The notes under the pieces are model-generated. The model did no database searches, was not told the DNA's origin, and worked only from the letters and a program-made list of their open reading frames with translations. The translations under genes and the position numbers were made by a program. A stretch of DNA of 64,000 bases from positions 100,044 to 164,043 of the forward strand of contig VSDK01001720.1 of assembly GCA_009767595.1 (NCBI GenBank). The letters are read 5' to 3'. The DNA comes from Symbiodinium kawagutii (taxonomy: Eukaryota; Sar; Dinophyceae; Suessiales; Symbiodiniaceae). This document shows, piece by piece, positions 9,946 to 20,871 of the stretch (position 1 is its first letter; every line of letters begins with the position of its first letter).

Positions 9946-10445
9946 CAGCCTTGGTAGTCATCGCCATCTGGCATCATCCAGGGTGCTTTGTCTTGCTTCG
10001 TAAGTCCCTTGGAGTAACGTCCATGTCAGGTTTATCAGCAACTTGTAGCAATTGACCAGGTAGAATCGCCGGAAATTACCCAAGAAGTACAAACGCATAG
10101 AAATTCGAAAAGGGAGGAGTCAACAAAGTACTTTCAATGATCAGCCAATTGGGAGTTTATGACATTGTTCAACGTGATCTAGGCTCCTTGCAATCTCCCG
10201 AACAAGCCATCCCTGGTCTTTGTGAGCCAGTGATGGCTGCTATTTCCATTATGAAGGATCATGAATTATCAAATTTATCAGGTCAAATAGCATGCTGACA
10301 ATCATTGTTGTCAGTTCTTGTTTTTCCTGGGATAAGGTTCTTTCTTAATTAAGGGTCACCGATGGACCTGTCTGAACGGAGTAAAATCGTTGGTCACCTT
10401 GCAGTGTCTGTGTTTGTGCATGTGTTGGTCTCTATGCGTGTTCAT

Positions 10446-10564
10446 ATGGCTATGGGTCAATATGAACCAGCAACAATGGTGGTAAATAACCAACAAAACT
10501 ATAGGGAAACCAATGGTTAATGATAGGGGAACCAGGGGTACAGGGTTTTGACCCACAGCCATAT
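10446..10564. mobile_element. MITE family C copy
   Basis: ATGGCTATGGGTCAATAT at the left and TTTTGACCCACAGCCATATG at the right, with the core AGGGAAACCAATGGTTAATG. A near-perfect family member. Confidence 0.9.
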
Positions 10565-10737
10565 GTCAAACCATCCATTGCAAGTCCTTTCGATGTTCGT
10601 AGCAAAAAAACAATAACCACTTCATGTCACTCCATTTCTTCATGGAGGTGACCAACAAACGGACAGTTCTTCGCGGTCAAACCTGCAGATTGATTGAAGG
10701 ACAATCGACTCATGACAGATTGGCGCATGAATGTGAT

Positions 10738-10801
10738 TGATTGTTTGATTGATTGATTGATTGATTGATTCATTGATTGATTGATTGATTGATTGATTGA
10801 T
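10738..10801. repeat. (TTGA)n microsatellite
   Basis: About 16 tandem TTGA units with one TTCA variant. It underlies the NQSI-repeat ORFs on the minus strand. Confidence 0.95.
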
Positions 10802-11018
10802 CTGTCGGTTTCTTTCGAGCAAAGGTAAGGTCCCAACGGTCTTGCTGATGGTGATGGTGAATTTCTTTGCACCTGGCTCAGGAAAGGGCTGGAACCTGGG
10901 TCTTTTCCTTAAAACGCAGCCAAAACACAACGGATTCACACTCAAAAAATCTCAAAAACCATGATGAAATACAACTACTGGTCGTTCAAAAACAAGTTTT
11001 TCACCTTCAGGATTTTTT

Positions 11019-11207
11019 TTGTCAGGTTCTATTTCTCACTTTTTCGGAACCATTTGTAGTTTGCAATGTCTTGCTTTTTCCTTGCTATATGTCGTATCTA
11101 ATACCCCATGGTTTGGACAATGGTCACGGCTTGTTGGTGAAACCATTGTGTTCCCGAACAAAGTGGCTGAGAATTGTCGAATGCAGCCACTAAGCGGATC
11201 GTTCTGA
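11019..11207 (+). CDS. weak candidate ORF with hydrophobic start
   Basis: An ATG-initiated 62-codon frame opens MSGSISHFFGTICSLQCLAF and continues SLLYVVSNTPWFGQW, a hydrophobic stretch that could be a membrane segment or signal peptide. No splice-site or family support. Confidence 0.2.
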   Translation: MSGSISHFFGTICSLQCLAFSLLYVVSNTPWFGQWSRLVGETIVFPNKVAENCRMQPLSGSF

Positions 11208-11499
11208 AAACTGACCTCCCAAACACCGGCTTATGCGTCAATCGCTGATGTCTCCATTTCGCTAGTTGGGGGGGGTGTATGTTTGACTTTTGCTAGTTGG
11301 GAGGGGTAGCGCCCACTGATCCAATATCTGTGAATGACCACGCCACCATGGGCCAGGTAGGTTCTCATTGACAAGTGCATGACGGGGGGACACAAATTCA
11401 AGCAGCCAAAATATTGCGGTTCCTGGGCCGGTCGCCTGGCATGCTGGTCCAGAATGGTTCCTTAATGAGGCTTTGGAATGATTTACTCATGTGGTAGTT

Positions 11500-11660
11500 T
11501 ACTTATGGTGTTATTTGTTCCTTAACAAGGCCTTCTTCATCAATCTTATAGCTTACTTATGGCTATAGTAAGCAGCTCCCTTATGGCTATAGTAAAAACT
11601 TCAGTGTTCATGGCCATGCACAGTGGCTTACTGGCTTACTTATGGCTTTAGTAATTTGTT
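11500..11660. repeat. TTACTTATGGCTATAGTAA palindromic repeat block
   Basis: Three to four copies of GCTTACTTATGGCTATAGTAA or CCTTATGGCTATAGTAA lie near 11551, 11580 and 11630. The unit is itself nearly palindromic (TTACT..AGTAA). Confidence 0.7.
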
Positions 11661-11817
11661 TTACCAGTTTATTTGTCTTCATGGCCATTAACGCCATCAT
11701 TGGCCGGCCCATGTCGCTCCCACGGCACGGCGACACTTTTTGATAACTGGGAGCAATACGCATTCAGAACAGCTGAGCGGCAACAAACATCAACTGAAGG
11801 GAACCAAAACATGTTGG

Positions 11818-11935
11818 TCTGGTTGGTGTTTGAACCCCCCCGTCATGAAAAATATGTTTGTCAACCAACCATATGATTGTTAATAATCACTAGGGAAAAT
11901 CAAAAATGTCTAAAAATACCAACCAGAAAATGTCT
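11818..11935. mobile_element. MITE family B copy, diverged
   Basis: CTGGTTGGTGTTTGAACC at the left; ATACCAACCAGAAAATG at the right; internal GTCAACCAACC and ACTAGGGAAAAT. Confidence 0.75.
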
Positions 11936-12224
11936 TTGCTCTTGACCATTTGTGGGACGTCAGTGGCTATCTAAGATGGCCAGGTTCCTCCCTGATGCTT
12001 CTGCAAGAAAGAGGGGATCAACAATCAGATTTCCAGTGGCCACGATAAGGAACCACTAGCAACCCTGGGCACCGTCAGCAACCATCATTAAACATCCATT
12101 AACGATTGGTAACCTTCGTTCATCATCATTCAACCTTCATGCACCTTCATGAAATCAGTATTTAGCAACCTTGACTATATAGCATATTAAAAACATGAAC
12201 CTTCATGAAACCAGCACTGACCAC

Positions 12225-12395
12225 CTTGACGAGCAAATTAATCATTACCCATGCCGCGTTTATTGCTGGCATCCCTCTGATGATTGTCGCTTCATCATTG
12301 CTGCCTACCCCATCGCCTTCATCAGATCCTGCGCCATCGGAAGGGGATGGATTTTGTGTAGTTGTAACCAGGGACCGGGGCCCCGAAACGTCAAG
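12225..12395 (-). CDS. candidate exon of a minus-strand gene
   Basis: The minus frame reads SLVTTTQNPSPSDGAGSDEG then EATIIRGMPAINAAWVMINL, closing at AAG/GTGGTC. It starts as a Ser/Asp/Gly linker and becomes hydrophobic. A plus frame over the same bases is open and ATG-initiated (12205), so strand is not certain. Further minus-strand islands at 12475-12560, 12735-12915 and 13235-13422 support a gene here. Confidence 0.4.
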
Positions 12396-12474
12396 GAAGT
12401 TGGTTTCTAGCTGAGATAACTACCAGGCAAATGGTAGATATATGACTTTGATATGATGTAACTATACCTGGCGA

Positions 12475-12560
12475 ATCTGAACCACCTTGCAGTTCAGAAG
12501 CCGCATCGGGATCAGAGATCCAACAACAGCAGGATCCAACATGATCCAACAAAAATAGAG
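12475..12560 (-). CDS. candidate short exon
   Basis: The minus frame reads SDPDAASELQGGSDSPG before a CCAG/GTATAG donor. It lies between neighbouring minus-strand islands. Composition resembles the acidic linker of 12225-12395. Confidence 0.3.
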
Positions 12561-12734
12561 CTAGTTGGGATGGCTGTACCCAAAAAAAAGTGCTTTGCTC
12601 ACGGGAAGGTGACAACGGCTGGCAGCCAGGTAGAACTCCTAGTGACAGCCACGGTCTGAACTCCAAGGCACCAACTGTGTTTGATTTCTCCTAGCTATAC
12701 CCCACATGCTTCAGTTATGGTACTTATATACCAA

Positions 12735-12915
12735 CCTTGGCCTTCAAAATGACCCAAGTGCAGATAAATGCATCATCCATGGGGCATGTGAGTACTTGGG
12801 TGGTAAAAATCACGGAGCCTTCCACCAACCAACCAGGAATTCCAATCATTTGAACACGGACGACCTGAGTGGGTGCCATGTCCCAGGCGCCACATTTCTT
12901 GGCTGATCTGCATGA
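12735..12915 (-). CDS. candidate exon
   Basis: The minus frame reads CGAWDMAPTQVVRVQMIGIP, then GWLVEGSVIFTTQ. It is well mixed in composition. The plus frame is open too but less protein-like. Same strand as flanking islands. The product is unknown. Confidence 0.4.
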
Positions 12916-13234
12916 CAAGGAATTAATTCAAAACTCAATGGCAGTGCCCATCTATTTCTATATACATAATGGGTCCATATCATTTTAGATATTTAATTTC
13001 CATTTACCAGTTAGTGAATATACATAACTATTTGTGTATGCGTTGTAAAAATGGCAGCATTGTGTTTGGCAGTTCTGCGACATCTTGCACACGTATTGAT
13101 GGTGAAGAAACAAACAGAATATCCATGTAGATCCACACAGTTTGAGAAGACCCGCTATTCATCGTGGCAAACAAGGGTTCCCTGCAGCTATGGTGAAGAA
13201 AAAATTAAACGCAATAAATACTGTATATGAAAAA

Positions 13235-13422
13235 AACATCGTGTTGCCTGGGTGTTTGCCCAGATCATTGTAGTCCATTTCATGCCAATTCCAATATTGA
13301 CCACCCTTGGTGCATCGCATGGGCAGGTTGGTCCACATGCACTCGGATATTGGTCTAAGTGGCCAAGCGTATGCTATTGTTACTTGTATAGATCCTGGCC
13401 CCATGCCTCCTGCAAATATCAA
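13235..13422 (-). CDS. candidate exon, Trp/Cys-rich
   Basis: After a TTTGCAG acceptor-like site the minus frame reads GMGPGSIQVTIAYAWPLRPI, then CMWTNLPMRCTKGGQYWNWH. Dense W, C, G and Y residues suggest an extracellular or carbohydrate-binding type fold, but no family is recognised. Confidence 0.4.
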
Positions 13423-13576
13423 TGTTCGTGAACCACCAATACATATCTGAGGCGGTAAATCACAACGGCTATTAATGGCTCATCAAATGGTGCTGAGTCA
13501 TGAAGTTGTCATCCCGCGGTGTTACTGTAACTATTCCTAACCATCCTCTTGAACATCCCCTGGTATCAATCGATCA

Positions 13577-13672
13577 TTATTTGGTTGTTGGTTTCGACCC
13601 CCATGAGAAATATTAGTCAACCAACCGTTTGTTGATAATTGTTACGGAAAAAATGTTTCAAACCACCAACCA
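13577..13672. mobile_element. MITE family B copy
   Basis: TTGGTTGTTGGTTTCGACCCC at the left; TTTCAAACCACCAACCAG at the right. Confidence 0.85.
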
Positions 13673-13679
13673 GTTGACC

Positions 13680-14100
13680 ATTATTAACCGTTATTTTAAA
13701 TCATGATTTTCCAGCAGCAACCATTAACCATTATCAACTTTCATTGATCAAACGTCATTCGCCGGTATTAACCTAAAAATACGTGTCCTTACGTTCAGGT
13801 CATTTTTTATCATATTTAAATTCAACATCGATCAACCCTCAATCACTATTAGCCATTAGCCATTATCAACTCTGATTAATCAACCATGATTACCCAGTGT
13901 AAACCATCAACCATTACTAGCCGTTGTTACCCATCAACCATTACTAGCCATTGTTACCCATCAACCATTTGTAGCCATTGTCAACCATCAGCCATCCCTA
14001 GCCATTGTTACCCATCAACCATGATTACCCAGTGTAAACCATCAACCATTACTAGCCATTGTTAACCAGCAACCATTACTAGCCACTGTGAACCATTAAT
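13680..14100. repeat. ACCATTA satellite with a ~30-bp tandem array
   Basis: From about 13895 the sequence repeats an approximately 30-bp unit, AACCATCAACCATTACTAGC plus CATTGTTACC, six to seven times with substitutions. Upstream the same words are irregular. Confidence 0.75.
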
Positions 14101-14434
14101 ATCCCTATTTTGTCATGGCCAACTCTTTCACATTCGACCCGCCAACTCGGTGGTTTCTCCTCCAGGGGATGATTTGGCCTCAAGCGGAGGTGATGCAGCA
14201 CGCCGAGCCACCAGCCGTGTGGAGGTTTCTCATGCCAACAAAACTATCGGGATAACACGCATGTTTTTTCCAAACCAAAGGTAGGCACAACCACAGCATC
14301 AACTCCAAGTCCTTCGTTAAGATAGCTAAATGGAACAAAACATTGTTGACCATTGGGCTTTAAAGTAGTGGATATCTCATAGGAAGATGATAACCAACGT
14401 TTTCAAGTCATATAGTCATATATCAACTATCTAC

Positions 14435-14490
14435 GGTGGTTTCTCAAGTCAAAGGGGGGGCCCCTAAAATGGTTGCCTAATATATACCTA
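14435..14490. mobile_element. MITE family A, left half
   Basis: ACGGTGGTTTCTCAAGTC, GGGGGGGCCCC and AAAATGGTTG; no right end. Confidence 0.55.
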
Positions 14491-14849
14491 GTGAGGTTTT
14501 GGTTCCAATGCTCATGACAAGTGCTCGGGAAAACTTGCCCTGGTGTCTCCATTGAAAACTTTCCAGCGCGGTCGATTGTTTGCACTGGTTTTCAGCGGTT
14601 CATACAATTTATACTGGTACTAGAAAACAATGATATTGATTGATACATGTTAACAATGGTGGTTGTCAATAACCTTTCAACAGAATTATTGTGATGAGGT
14701 TGCATCTGTTAGGCCGAAGCTAAGCGCGCGAAACAAAGTAGTATTTCCCATCTCTTCTTGGGTTCTTTCCCCCCAATGCAAGCAAAGATGGATAAATTGA
14801 TAGATGGTAACCTATAAAATTATTAAGCTAGCCAAATAGAACAAAAACA

Positions 14850-15390
14850 ATGAAAAAAAAACCTAGATTCCAGCTTGATGCGTGTGTGTGTGACATCGGT
14901 GGCATCCTCTCAGTGGCAGTGCCTCCAGGATGTGCGGCGTGGACGCCCACGAAATTTGCTGTATCAATCATAGCGGTGGTGAGATCCTGCCTGCGCCTGG
15001 CTTTTTGCACCTGGCAACTTGGGCTTAGGTGCCCTGGTGTAGTTTTGCTGGAAAAAGCTTTCCTCAATAGGGTATATCTCGCTCCCATTGCGGATTTTGA
15101 CAAGGTAGCCGCCGGGCGAGGGAAAGAGATGAGAAGGACGGCGCAGACTGAGGACCGCTCCAGTTGCCGTGGAAGCTTTCCCTCGCATCTGTATACGCCC
15201 AGCTTTCCTCTGTCGTTATCATGATCGATTTTTTCACGTTCAGAATCACACCTCATCGTCTGGGGATCGCGCCTGCTGATATCTGCAAGCGCCAGAAGCG
15301 TCGCTAGGCTCACTGCCACTTGTGACGCTGGCGGCCACGACTCATCTGCCGAGTCTGAGGACTCGCTCCCTGCATGCATTTCCCGCAATC
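14850..15390 (-). CDS. coding island, probably two minus-strand exons
   Basis: The minus strand opens from an ATG at 15388 with MHAGSESSDSADESWPPASQ and VAVSLATLLALADISRRD, ending at a GT donor near 15253. Further on, one minus frame reads GGYLVKIRNGSEIYPIEESF before a GCGCAG/GCAGG junction near 14990. A 124-codon plus frame covers the same bases, so strand is tentative. The first part looks like an N-terminus with a short hydrophobic stretch. No domain. Confidence 0.35.
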
Positions 15391-15399
15391 AAGATCCCA

Positions 15400-16210
15400 C
15401 CACCCATTGTGGCACCGGACATTGGTTTTGATGTTTTCTGCGCTGGTAAGTCGTCAGCTCTACAACGGATTGGAATCGGTCACTCATGAATCGTCGACAG
15501 CTTCCTGACACGAAAAGAGATAGAGGGAAAAAGATAATATTAGAGAGCAGAAGAGTGTGAAAGAGAAGGGATTAAAAGAGAAAAAATGTAGCCATAGGCG
15601 GGACAAAGGCGAAAGATAAAGATGGAACCACTAAATTCAGCGCTTTCATCCCTCTAGAATTCTGTAATTGTGTTATTGATAAGGTCTGCACATGTAACAG
15701 CTTCTGTTGTGTGAATTGTAAAAGGTTTGTGGGCTTATTTTACCATTTAACATCGCTCATTATTTTCCAATTTGGTTTATTCTGGACGAATAAACCAAAA
15801 GTACGCTTTGTTTGGGTGATCCAGCTTAAGGCTTTTATTCATCGTCAACATCCGACAATGACGTTAACAACACGATCACGTCACGGTTCATAATATGCTT
15901 TCTTTAAATCATTGCCCAGCATGGTTACCATTGTTTTGGTTATTCTGATAGAAATGACAACAATATAGAGATCATTAACATTGTCATTATTGTTACCATC
16001 GTTACCACTAGCTATTACCATGATTTCATTGTCACCACGATCAGCAATCAATCAGAGACGATCTATCAGGTTGTCGCCAAGTGTTGGATACATCAAATGT
16101 CATCAAAAACATATGGGTGTTGATCTTGAGGTACCCCCCCCATTTTTACCACGTACATCAGCAACAAGAATGACACCCTGGCGCCACCAACACGTTCCTA
16201 GTAGGATGAT
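15400..16210. other. AT-rich stretch, no clear gene
   Basis: Purine-rich AGAGAAAGAG words near 15520-15590 and short plus ORFs at 15711 and 15981 of unconvincing composition. Confidence 0.4.
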
Positions 16211-16213
16211 ACA

Positions 16214-16420
16214 ATGCAGTTACAGCACTTCCAAGTCATGACCAGAAATTTGCTGGAAAACATTCAACAACCACCAGCCGATATAGGATATCTTGTTATG
16301 GGCTCATTGAATTCATGTGAGCTCCTTGATGATCAAGTTTCAGTCCATTTTGTACCGCTCGCGGTTTGGCACATGCAAGACATGTGTTCATCACAATTCG
16401 GCGACGAAGAACCAAAATAA
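16214..16420 (+). CDS. candidate exon / short ORF
   Basis: ATG-initiated 68 codons on plus: MQLQHFQVMTRNLLENIQQP, then DIGYLVMGSLNSCELLDDQV, ending FGDEEPK and TAA. Mixed composition is protein-like. No domain. Confidence 0.35.
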   Translation: MQLQHFQVMTRNLLENIQQPPADIGYLVMGSLNSCELLDDQVSVHFVPLAVWHMQDMCSSQFGDEEPK

Positions 16421-16694
16421 CTGACCATCAAAACAACAAACACTCCATACACAGAATTACACAAACACATTCACACACTGAGTTTATGATTGGCTATCTA
16501 TGGAATTCACTAAACTTAATCGGTTTATCACCACACACACCCCAAATGGGTTGTGCGAGATTTCACACTATAACCTTTTGGGGAGATACTAAACACAATC
16601 AATTTCTTACCTACATTTCTAACTAAATCAGTTAATAAACTAAAATAACTGAGCCAAATTAAGGTTTAAGGTTTAAACCTATCTCACCTGGATA

Positions 16695-16992
16695 TCTGAC
16701 AGATACACATTCGAGATACCACACGTGCACACCCAGGCGCAGTGGTGTTCAGCGAATCCCTGGGAGCTGCAGCACTGGGGCCCGTGATGGCTCGTGATGG
16801 CCCGTGATGGCCCCTGGGGCCCTCGGGAAACAATGGGGGACCATTGAAAGGTGACCAATGAATGTCCAATGGTAAACCTCAAAATGGGGCACTTGGATGT
16901 GCTCCTGGGGCCTGGGGTTAGTACACCATGGTAGCTTCTAACCCCTGGAAACCATGGTTGGTGACTTACTGAGCGGGGGTGCGCATCCAAGT
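16695..16992. mobile_element. MITE family F copy and GC-rich flank
   Basis: ACTTGGATGTGCTCCTGGGG at 16889 and GGGGTGCGCATCCAAGT near 16980 are inverted repeats about 100 bp apart. A related word, TGCACACCCAGGCGCAG, lies upstream, with GGCCCGTGATGG direct repeats at 16780-16810. Confidence 0.6.
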
Positions 16993-17057
16993 ACCTCCCA
17001 AAAATGGTTTGTTCATTGTTAAAAAATGCTTATATATTAATGGATGATTTTGAAGGT

Positions 17058-17174
17058 CCATTTGGGGTGTTCTCAACCTAGGAGACCCTCCAAATCATCT
17101 AATATACCAACCGGTAATATATAAGAATAAACCACCCATTTCGGGGTTTCCAAATTTTAAGCAACACCCGTATG
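17058..17174. mobile_element. MITE family A copy, diverged
   Basis: TTTGGGGTGTTCTCAACCTA at the left; TTTTAAGCAACACCCGTATG at the right; core AGACCCTCCAAATCATC. Confidence 0.65.
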
Positions 17175-17639
17175 TGGGTCTGAAGCAATATTTTTGGTGT
17201 TTAATGGCTGGCTAAAAGGGGTTGATAAAAGGGGACAATTTCCAACAATAACGGTTGATAATGGCTAGTACTGATGGATCAATATCAATAACCCCCAGTT
17301 TACTTCAAATAGCTGGTGGTCTGCCTTCGAATATGGGGGCTTATTTATTGATATGGCTCCAACATTACATGGGATAGAGAAAGGACCAAGTAACTATAAT
17401 TTAGCTTAATTATACATTACCGTGGGCATGTACTAGCATGTACTAATATGTACCAAGCATGAAATTGTACGATGTAGGTTGGTTGTTTAAACAACAAAAG
17501 CAATGTTTCTGACGTGCAAGACAACAGCAATACGTAACAAAGAGGGATGACATATAAATAACCAGCTCTGATAGCTAAGCAAATGAAACAATCAAGCGCA
17601 GCTGCTGTGATTGACGAGTCACTAATCGATTATGATTAT

Positions 17640-17799
17640 TATGATTACTGCTGGTTAGTGTGGGTGGAACTGGTGCTTCATGATGCGACATAAGAATCCA
17701 TGATGGTCCATCATGCTTAAGGTGGAAACCAGGATCCGAGCTTGTCGAGACCACAATGCAAAACCATGTCAGTGCTGACAAGGCTTGGGGTGGTTTCAA
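17640..17799 (-). CDS. weak candidate exon
   Basis: The minus frame reads KPPQALSALTWFCIVVSTSS then DPGFHLKHDGPSWILMSHHE. It is protein-like but without splice or family support. Confidence 0.25.
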
Positions 17800-17869
17800 C
17801 CCAAACCTTCACGCTTTGATAGACAAACAAGATGCAATCCCCATCCCCATCAAGAAACGATGAAATGCC

Positions 17870-17986
17870 TATGGGTCAATATCAACCAACAACACAAACT
17901 GGCTAGGTGAACATTCCAACAGTTGGACTAGTTTGGTCATATGTGGGATGTTAATAGCTGGGGTACAGGGTGTTGACCTGCAGCCA
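17870..17986. mobile_element. MITE family C copy, diverged centre
   Basis: CTATGGGTCAATATCAACCA at the left and GGGGTACAGGGTGTTGACCT then GCAGCC at the right; the core is altered. Confidence 0.7.
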
Positions 17987-18181
17987 AATGATGATTGGGG
18001 CCTTCCAAGACATCTTACGGCGATCCAATCAGCGGCTACTCCAACCCGAGAAGCCAATGGATGGGGCTGCAAGGCAGCACAGAAACCGTTTCCTGTTTTC
18101 TTCTTGCACTACATCTATTTCTGCCAGAAACACGAGGCTGAAACAATCCAGAAATTTTGCGATATTCGTTTTTTGCGATAA
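17987..18181 (+). CDS. candidate exon next to a family C element
   Basis: The plus frame reads DDWGLPRHLTAIQSAATPTR then EANGWGCKAAQKPFPVFF. The minus strand is also open. The exon would start just inside the element boundary. Confidence 0.3.
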   Translation, partial: NDDWGLPRHLTAIQSAATPTREANGWGCKAAQKPFPVFFLHYIYFCQKHEAETIQKFCDIRFLR

Positions 18182-18344
18182 TTTTGCTGTAATCTCAGGC
18201 GAAACGCTGAAGTATTTCCAAAACTTTGAGAAATGACCAGGAGTAACCCAGCTGAGAACGTACACCAACCTTTTGATGATACTTCCAGCAAGTCACATCT
18301 CAGTTACCTTGGGTCATAACTCCGGCAGGAGTGATGGCATAACT

Positions 18345-18432
18345 AGCTGGTGGAAATAACCTCACTCGCAATATGAGTCACCCAACCATCCTAAAGTCGC
18401 GGCAAAAAAAAACAAACATGCCAATCAAGCCA
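18345..18432. mobile_element. MITE family B, strongly diverged
   Basis: CTAGCTGGTGGAAATAACC at the left and CAATCAAGCCACCAACTTAT at the right. Confidence 0.4.
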
Positions 18433-18639
18433 CCAACTTATAGTTGTTTCACTATTGATCGTTTTGTTGGCAATTAATTAGTTAATTAGTGTCCCTACTA
18501 TTTACCATTACCACTATTCACCACTATCCACCGTAGATAAACCATTATGAACCACTATTCACCATTATTAACCACCATTAACGATGATAACATTGAAAAA
18601 TCCCCTGGTTTCCCTATAAAAAACCGCATGGCTACCTGT

Positions 18640-18861
18640 GTTGCCTGGCGAATCTTCACCGAACCGCCCGGTGCTGGACCGGGCCACCACGGGTCACCAC
18701 GGGTCCCCGTTCGCATGGGTTCCGAGTTGCGCCAAGCACACCGGCGTTCGCGCGGCCGGCGGAGCAGCCAAGGCCTTTTTCGCAGGGTCCGTTGGAGGGC
18801 GCGAGGCTGCATGGTGGGTCCAAGGTGGGCCCCGTTCACCGGCTATGGTAGATCTGTTTGA
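18640..18861 (+). CDS. GC-rich coding island
   Basis: GC rises sharply. The plus frame reads AGGAAKAFFAGSVGGREAAW then WVQGGPRSPAMVDLFE and stops. Other frames on both strands are also open because the island is GC-rich. The Ala/Gly-rich frame fits GC-rich dinoflagellate exons. Product unknown. Confidence 0.3.
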   Translation, partial: VAWRIFTEPPGAGPGHHGSPRVPVRMGSELRQAHRRSRGRRSSQGLFRRVRWRARGCMVGPRWAPFTGYGRSV

Positions 18862-19019
18862 ATAGTTACATGGGTATAGCTAGGGCAACTAAGAGCTATG
18901 GTTACCACTTGGTAACTAGTTTTAAGGCCAGAAGTAGGGTTAGAACTAGGGTTACCAGGCAAATGGTAGGTACGACTATAGCTAAATGAGCAGTGTCGAA
19001 AACCCTATTATTTTTTTAT

Positions 19020-19255
19020 AAACTCCGTTTTCGCTTACGCGGCTAGCTACGCATTTGTTACGCGGCTCAGGTTTTGAGTTACGCGGGGCCTTTTCCGCAT
19101 TCGTTAGTTACGCGCTTGTTACGCGGGAATACGTGTGTGAAAAGACATTCTAGTTACGCACAGCTTACGCCTCGTAAGGCAGAAATATCGCTTACGCAGT
19201 GCTTACGCAACACTTACGCACTGCAGGGATTTAGTTACGCAAGCCTTTTCGGAGT
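19020..19255. repeat. TTACGC dispersed hexamer cluster
   Basis: About 15 occurrences of TTACGC or CTACGC on the plus strand within 235 bp, at irregular spacing and often extended to GTTACGCGG or CTTACGCA. Intervening sequence is not repeated. Confidence 0.8.
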
Positions 19256-19439
19256 TTCAGTCGTAGTTGCCTGCAATACAGGAAGGTTTTTGACGCTGCT
19301 CAAATGGCTTTATAAACCAAGTTAGAACTAGGAGGGCCCACCTTGTCGTGGTTCACAGTTAATGATGGTTAGGGTCAAGCAGTGAACCAACCAGCTTTCA
19401 TGGGGAATAAGTTCACCAATGATGGATAAGAATGGTGAA

Positions 19440-20055
19440 TGTTGCTCTCTCCCTCTCTCTCTCGCTAAATAAATAAATAAATATATACCCTCAGCTTCCA
19501 AACCCTAGAAATTTGTCGGGTATGAAATGATAACTCGTCTTTACCCGTGATTGAGTACCAAACACCGTGTTTGCAGGGTAAAACCCGGGTCTGGAACAAA
19601 ACTCGTGTGTGCCTCTAGATACGGACATTTCCAACTAACAATTGGGGTTGGTTCGATATCAACACCGCAAATTCGGAATGAAACAAAATTTGGTTGACAT
19701 CTTTTTGTTATTTTTCGGATCCTGTCAGGGTAAAACCCGTGTTTGGCATCCTCTACCAATCAAAACCCGGTTTTACCCGTGATTTACCCGTGATTTACCC
19801 GTGATTCACCCGTGATTTACCCGTGCTAACCCGTGATTTAAAACACGGGTTTGGAAGGTTTCCGGCCAACAAAAAAAGGTCTTTTATGCTGCAAAATAGC
19901 AAGCCAAGGTACCATCGTTTAGAGCTGGACAATTCGGATTCAATTCGTAGTAATTCAACCGTCAAAATTGTGGGAAGAAAGAAACCCATGTTTTGACAGA
20001 ACACCGTGTTTACCTTCCAAACACCGTGTTTCGAAGCACACCTGACCTTTTTCAA
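19440..20055. repeat. ACCCGTG / CACGGGT repeat block
   Basis: Five direct ACCCGTGATTT units run at 19770-19840, with inverted partners AACACGGGTTTGG, AACCCGTGTTTGG and palindromic AAACACCGTGTTT at 19560, 19736, 19848, 20000 and 20022. The arrangement suggests a large imperfect hairpin or clustered binding sites. No coding is called here. Confidence 0.7.
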
Positions 20056-20099
20056 GGTTATGGAAGGATAAGGTATATATATTATACATTTAATGGCTA

Positions 20100-20860
20100 A
20101 TCATCAACTCGTGCTCAATGTTGGTTAATCAAAGTGATCAATCAATATCAAAACCATTGTTAAACATAGAGGTTGGCATTCAATGGTTGATAGTTGAATT
20201 AGTGGTGAATGAGATCTAGCATGAATGGGTAATAACCATCAATCTTAGTGGAAAATAGTATATGATTTAGAACGGTTCTGGTTGATGATGGTAGATATTG
20301 ATTTAAAGTGTCAACTTCGCGTTTTCAGCATTGTCACAACAAGAAGAAAACACATAAAGGTTGGGCATGCCGGTATGCCGGGCAATTACACCAAACAGAT
20401 CACTCATGGCAAATCACTCATGATAATGAAAAAAGGCAATACTAAAGTAAACATGCTAGTAATCAAACAACGAAACATAGAAAAACAACTGCTGATTTGA
20501 AAAAAAAACATACCAATGTTAAAAATACATCAGCAACACAAAATAATAGTAATAACAAGGGGGAAGAAATCAAACAAAATAGTATAGTAAAACGAAGGTT
20601 TGAACAATAATCAAAAGAACATGCAAGGAAATCTATAGCAAGAAAGACAAAAACAACATAGTGATACTAATGCTAATAATAATGGTAATTACGCAAACAT
20701 GAAAACACGATCAACATTTAAGAACAAAAACGTAGCAGCAATATCATTGAAATACATGGAAAACAAACAAAAGTAAATCAACATTAAGCACAAACATGTA
20801 AAACGTAAACTATATAACTCCACGACGCTTGGCCGGAGAGCGAAAAAGGTGATGTCAAAA
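20100..20860. other. A-rich stretch, no gene called
   Basis: Strongly A-biased plus strand (AAACAAAC, AACATG words) from about 20280 to 20810. The 72-codon Lys-rich ORF at 20282 reflects this composition. Confidence 0.5.
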
Positions 20861-20871
20861 GAAAAGCCCAC

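Noticed and set aside
10627-10945. Protein with N-Q-S-I repeats
   Set aside because: Translation of the (TTGA)n microsatellite.
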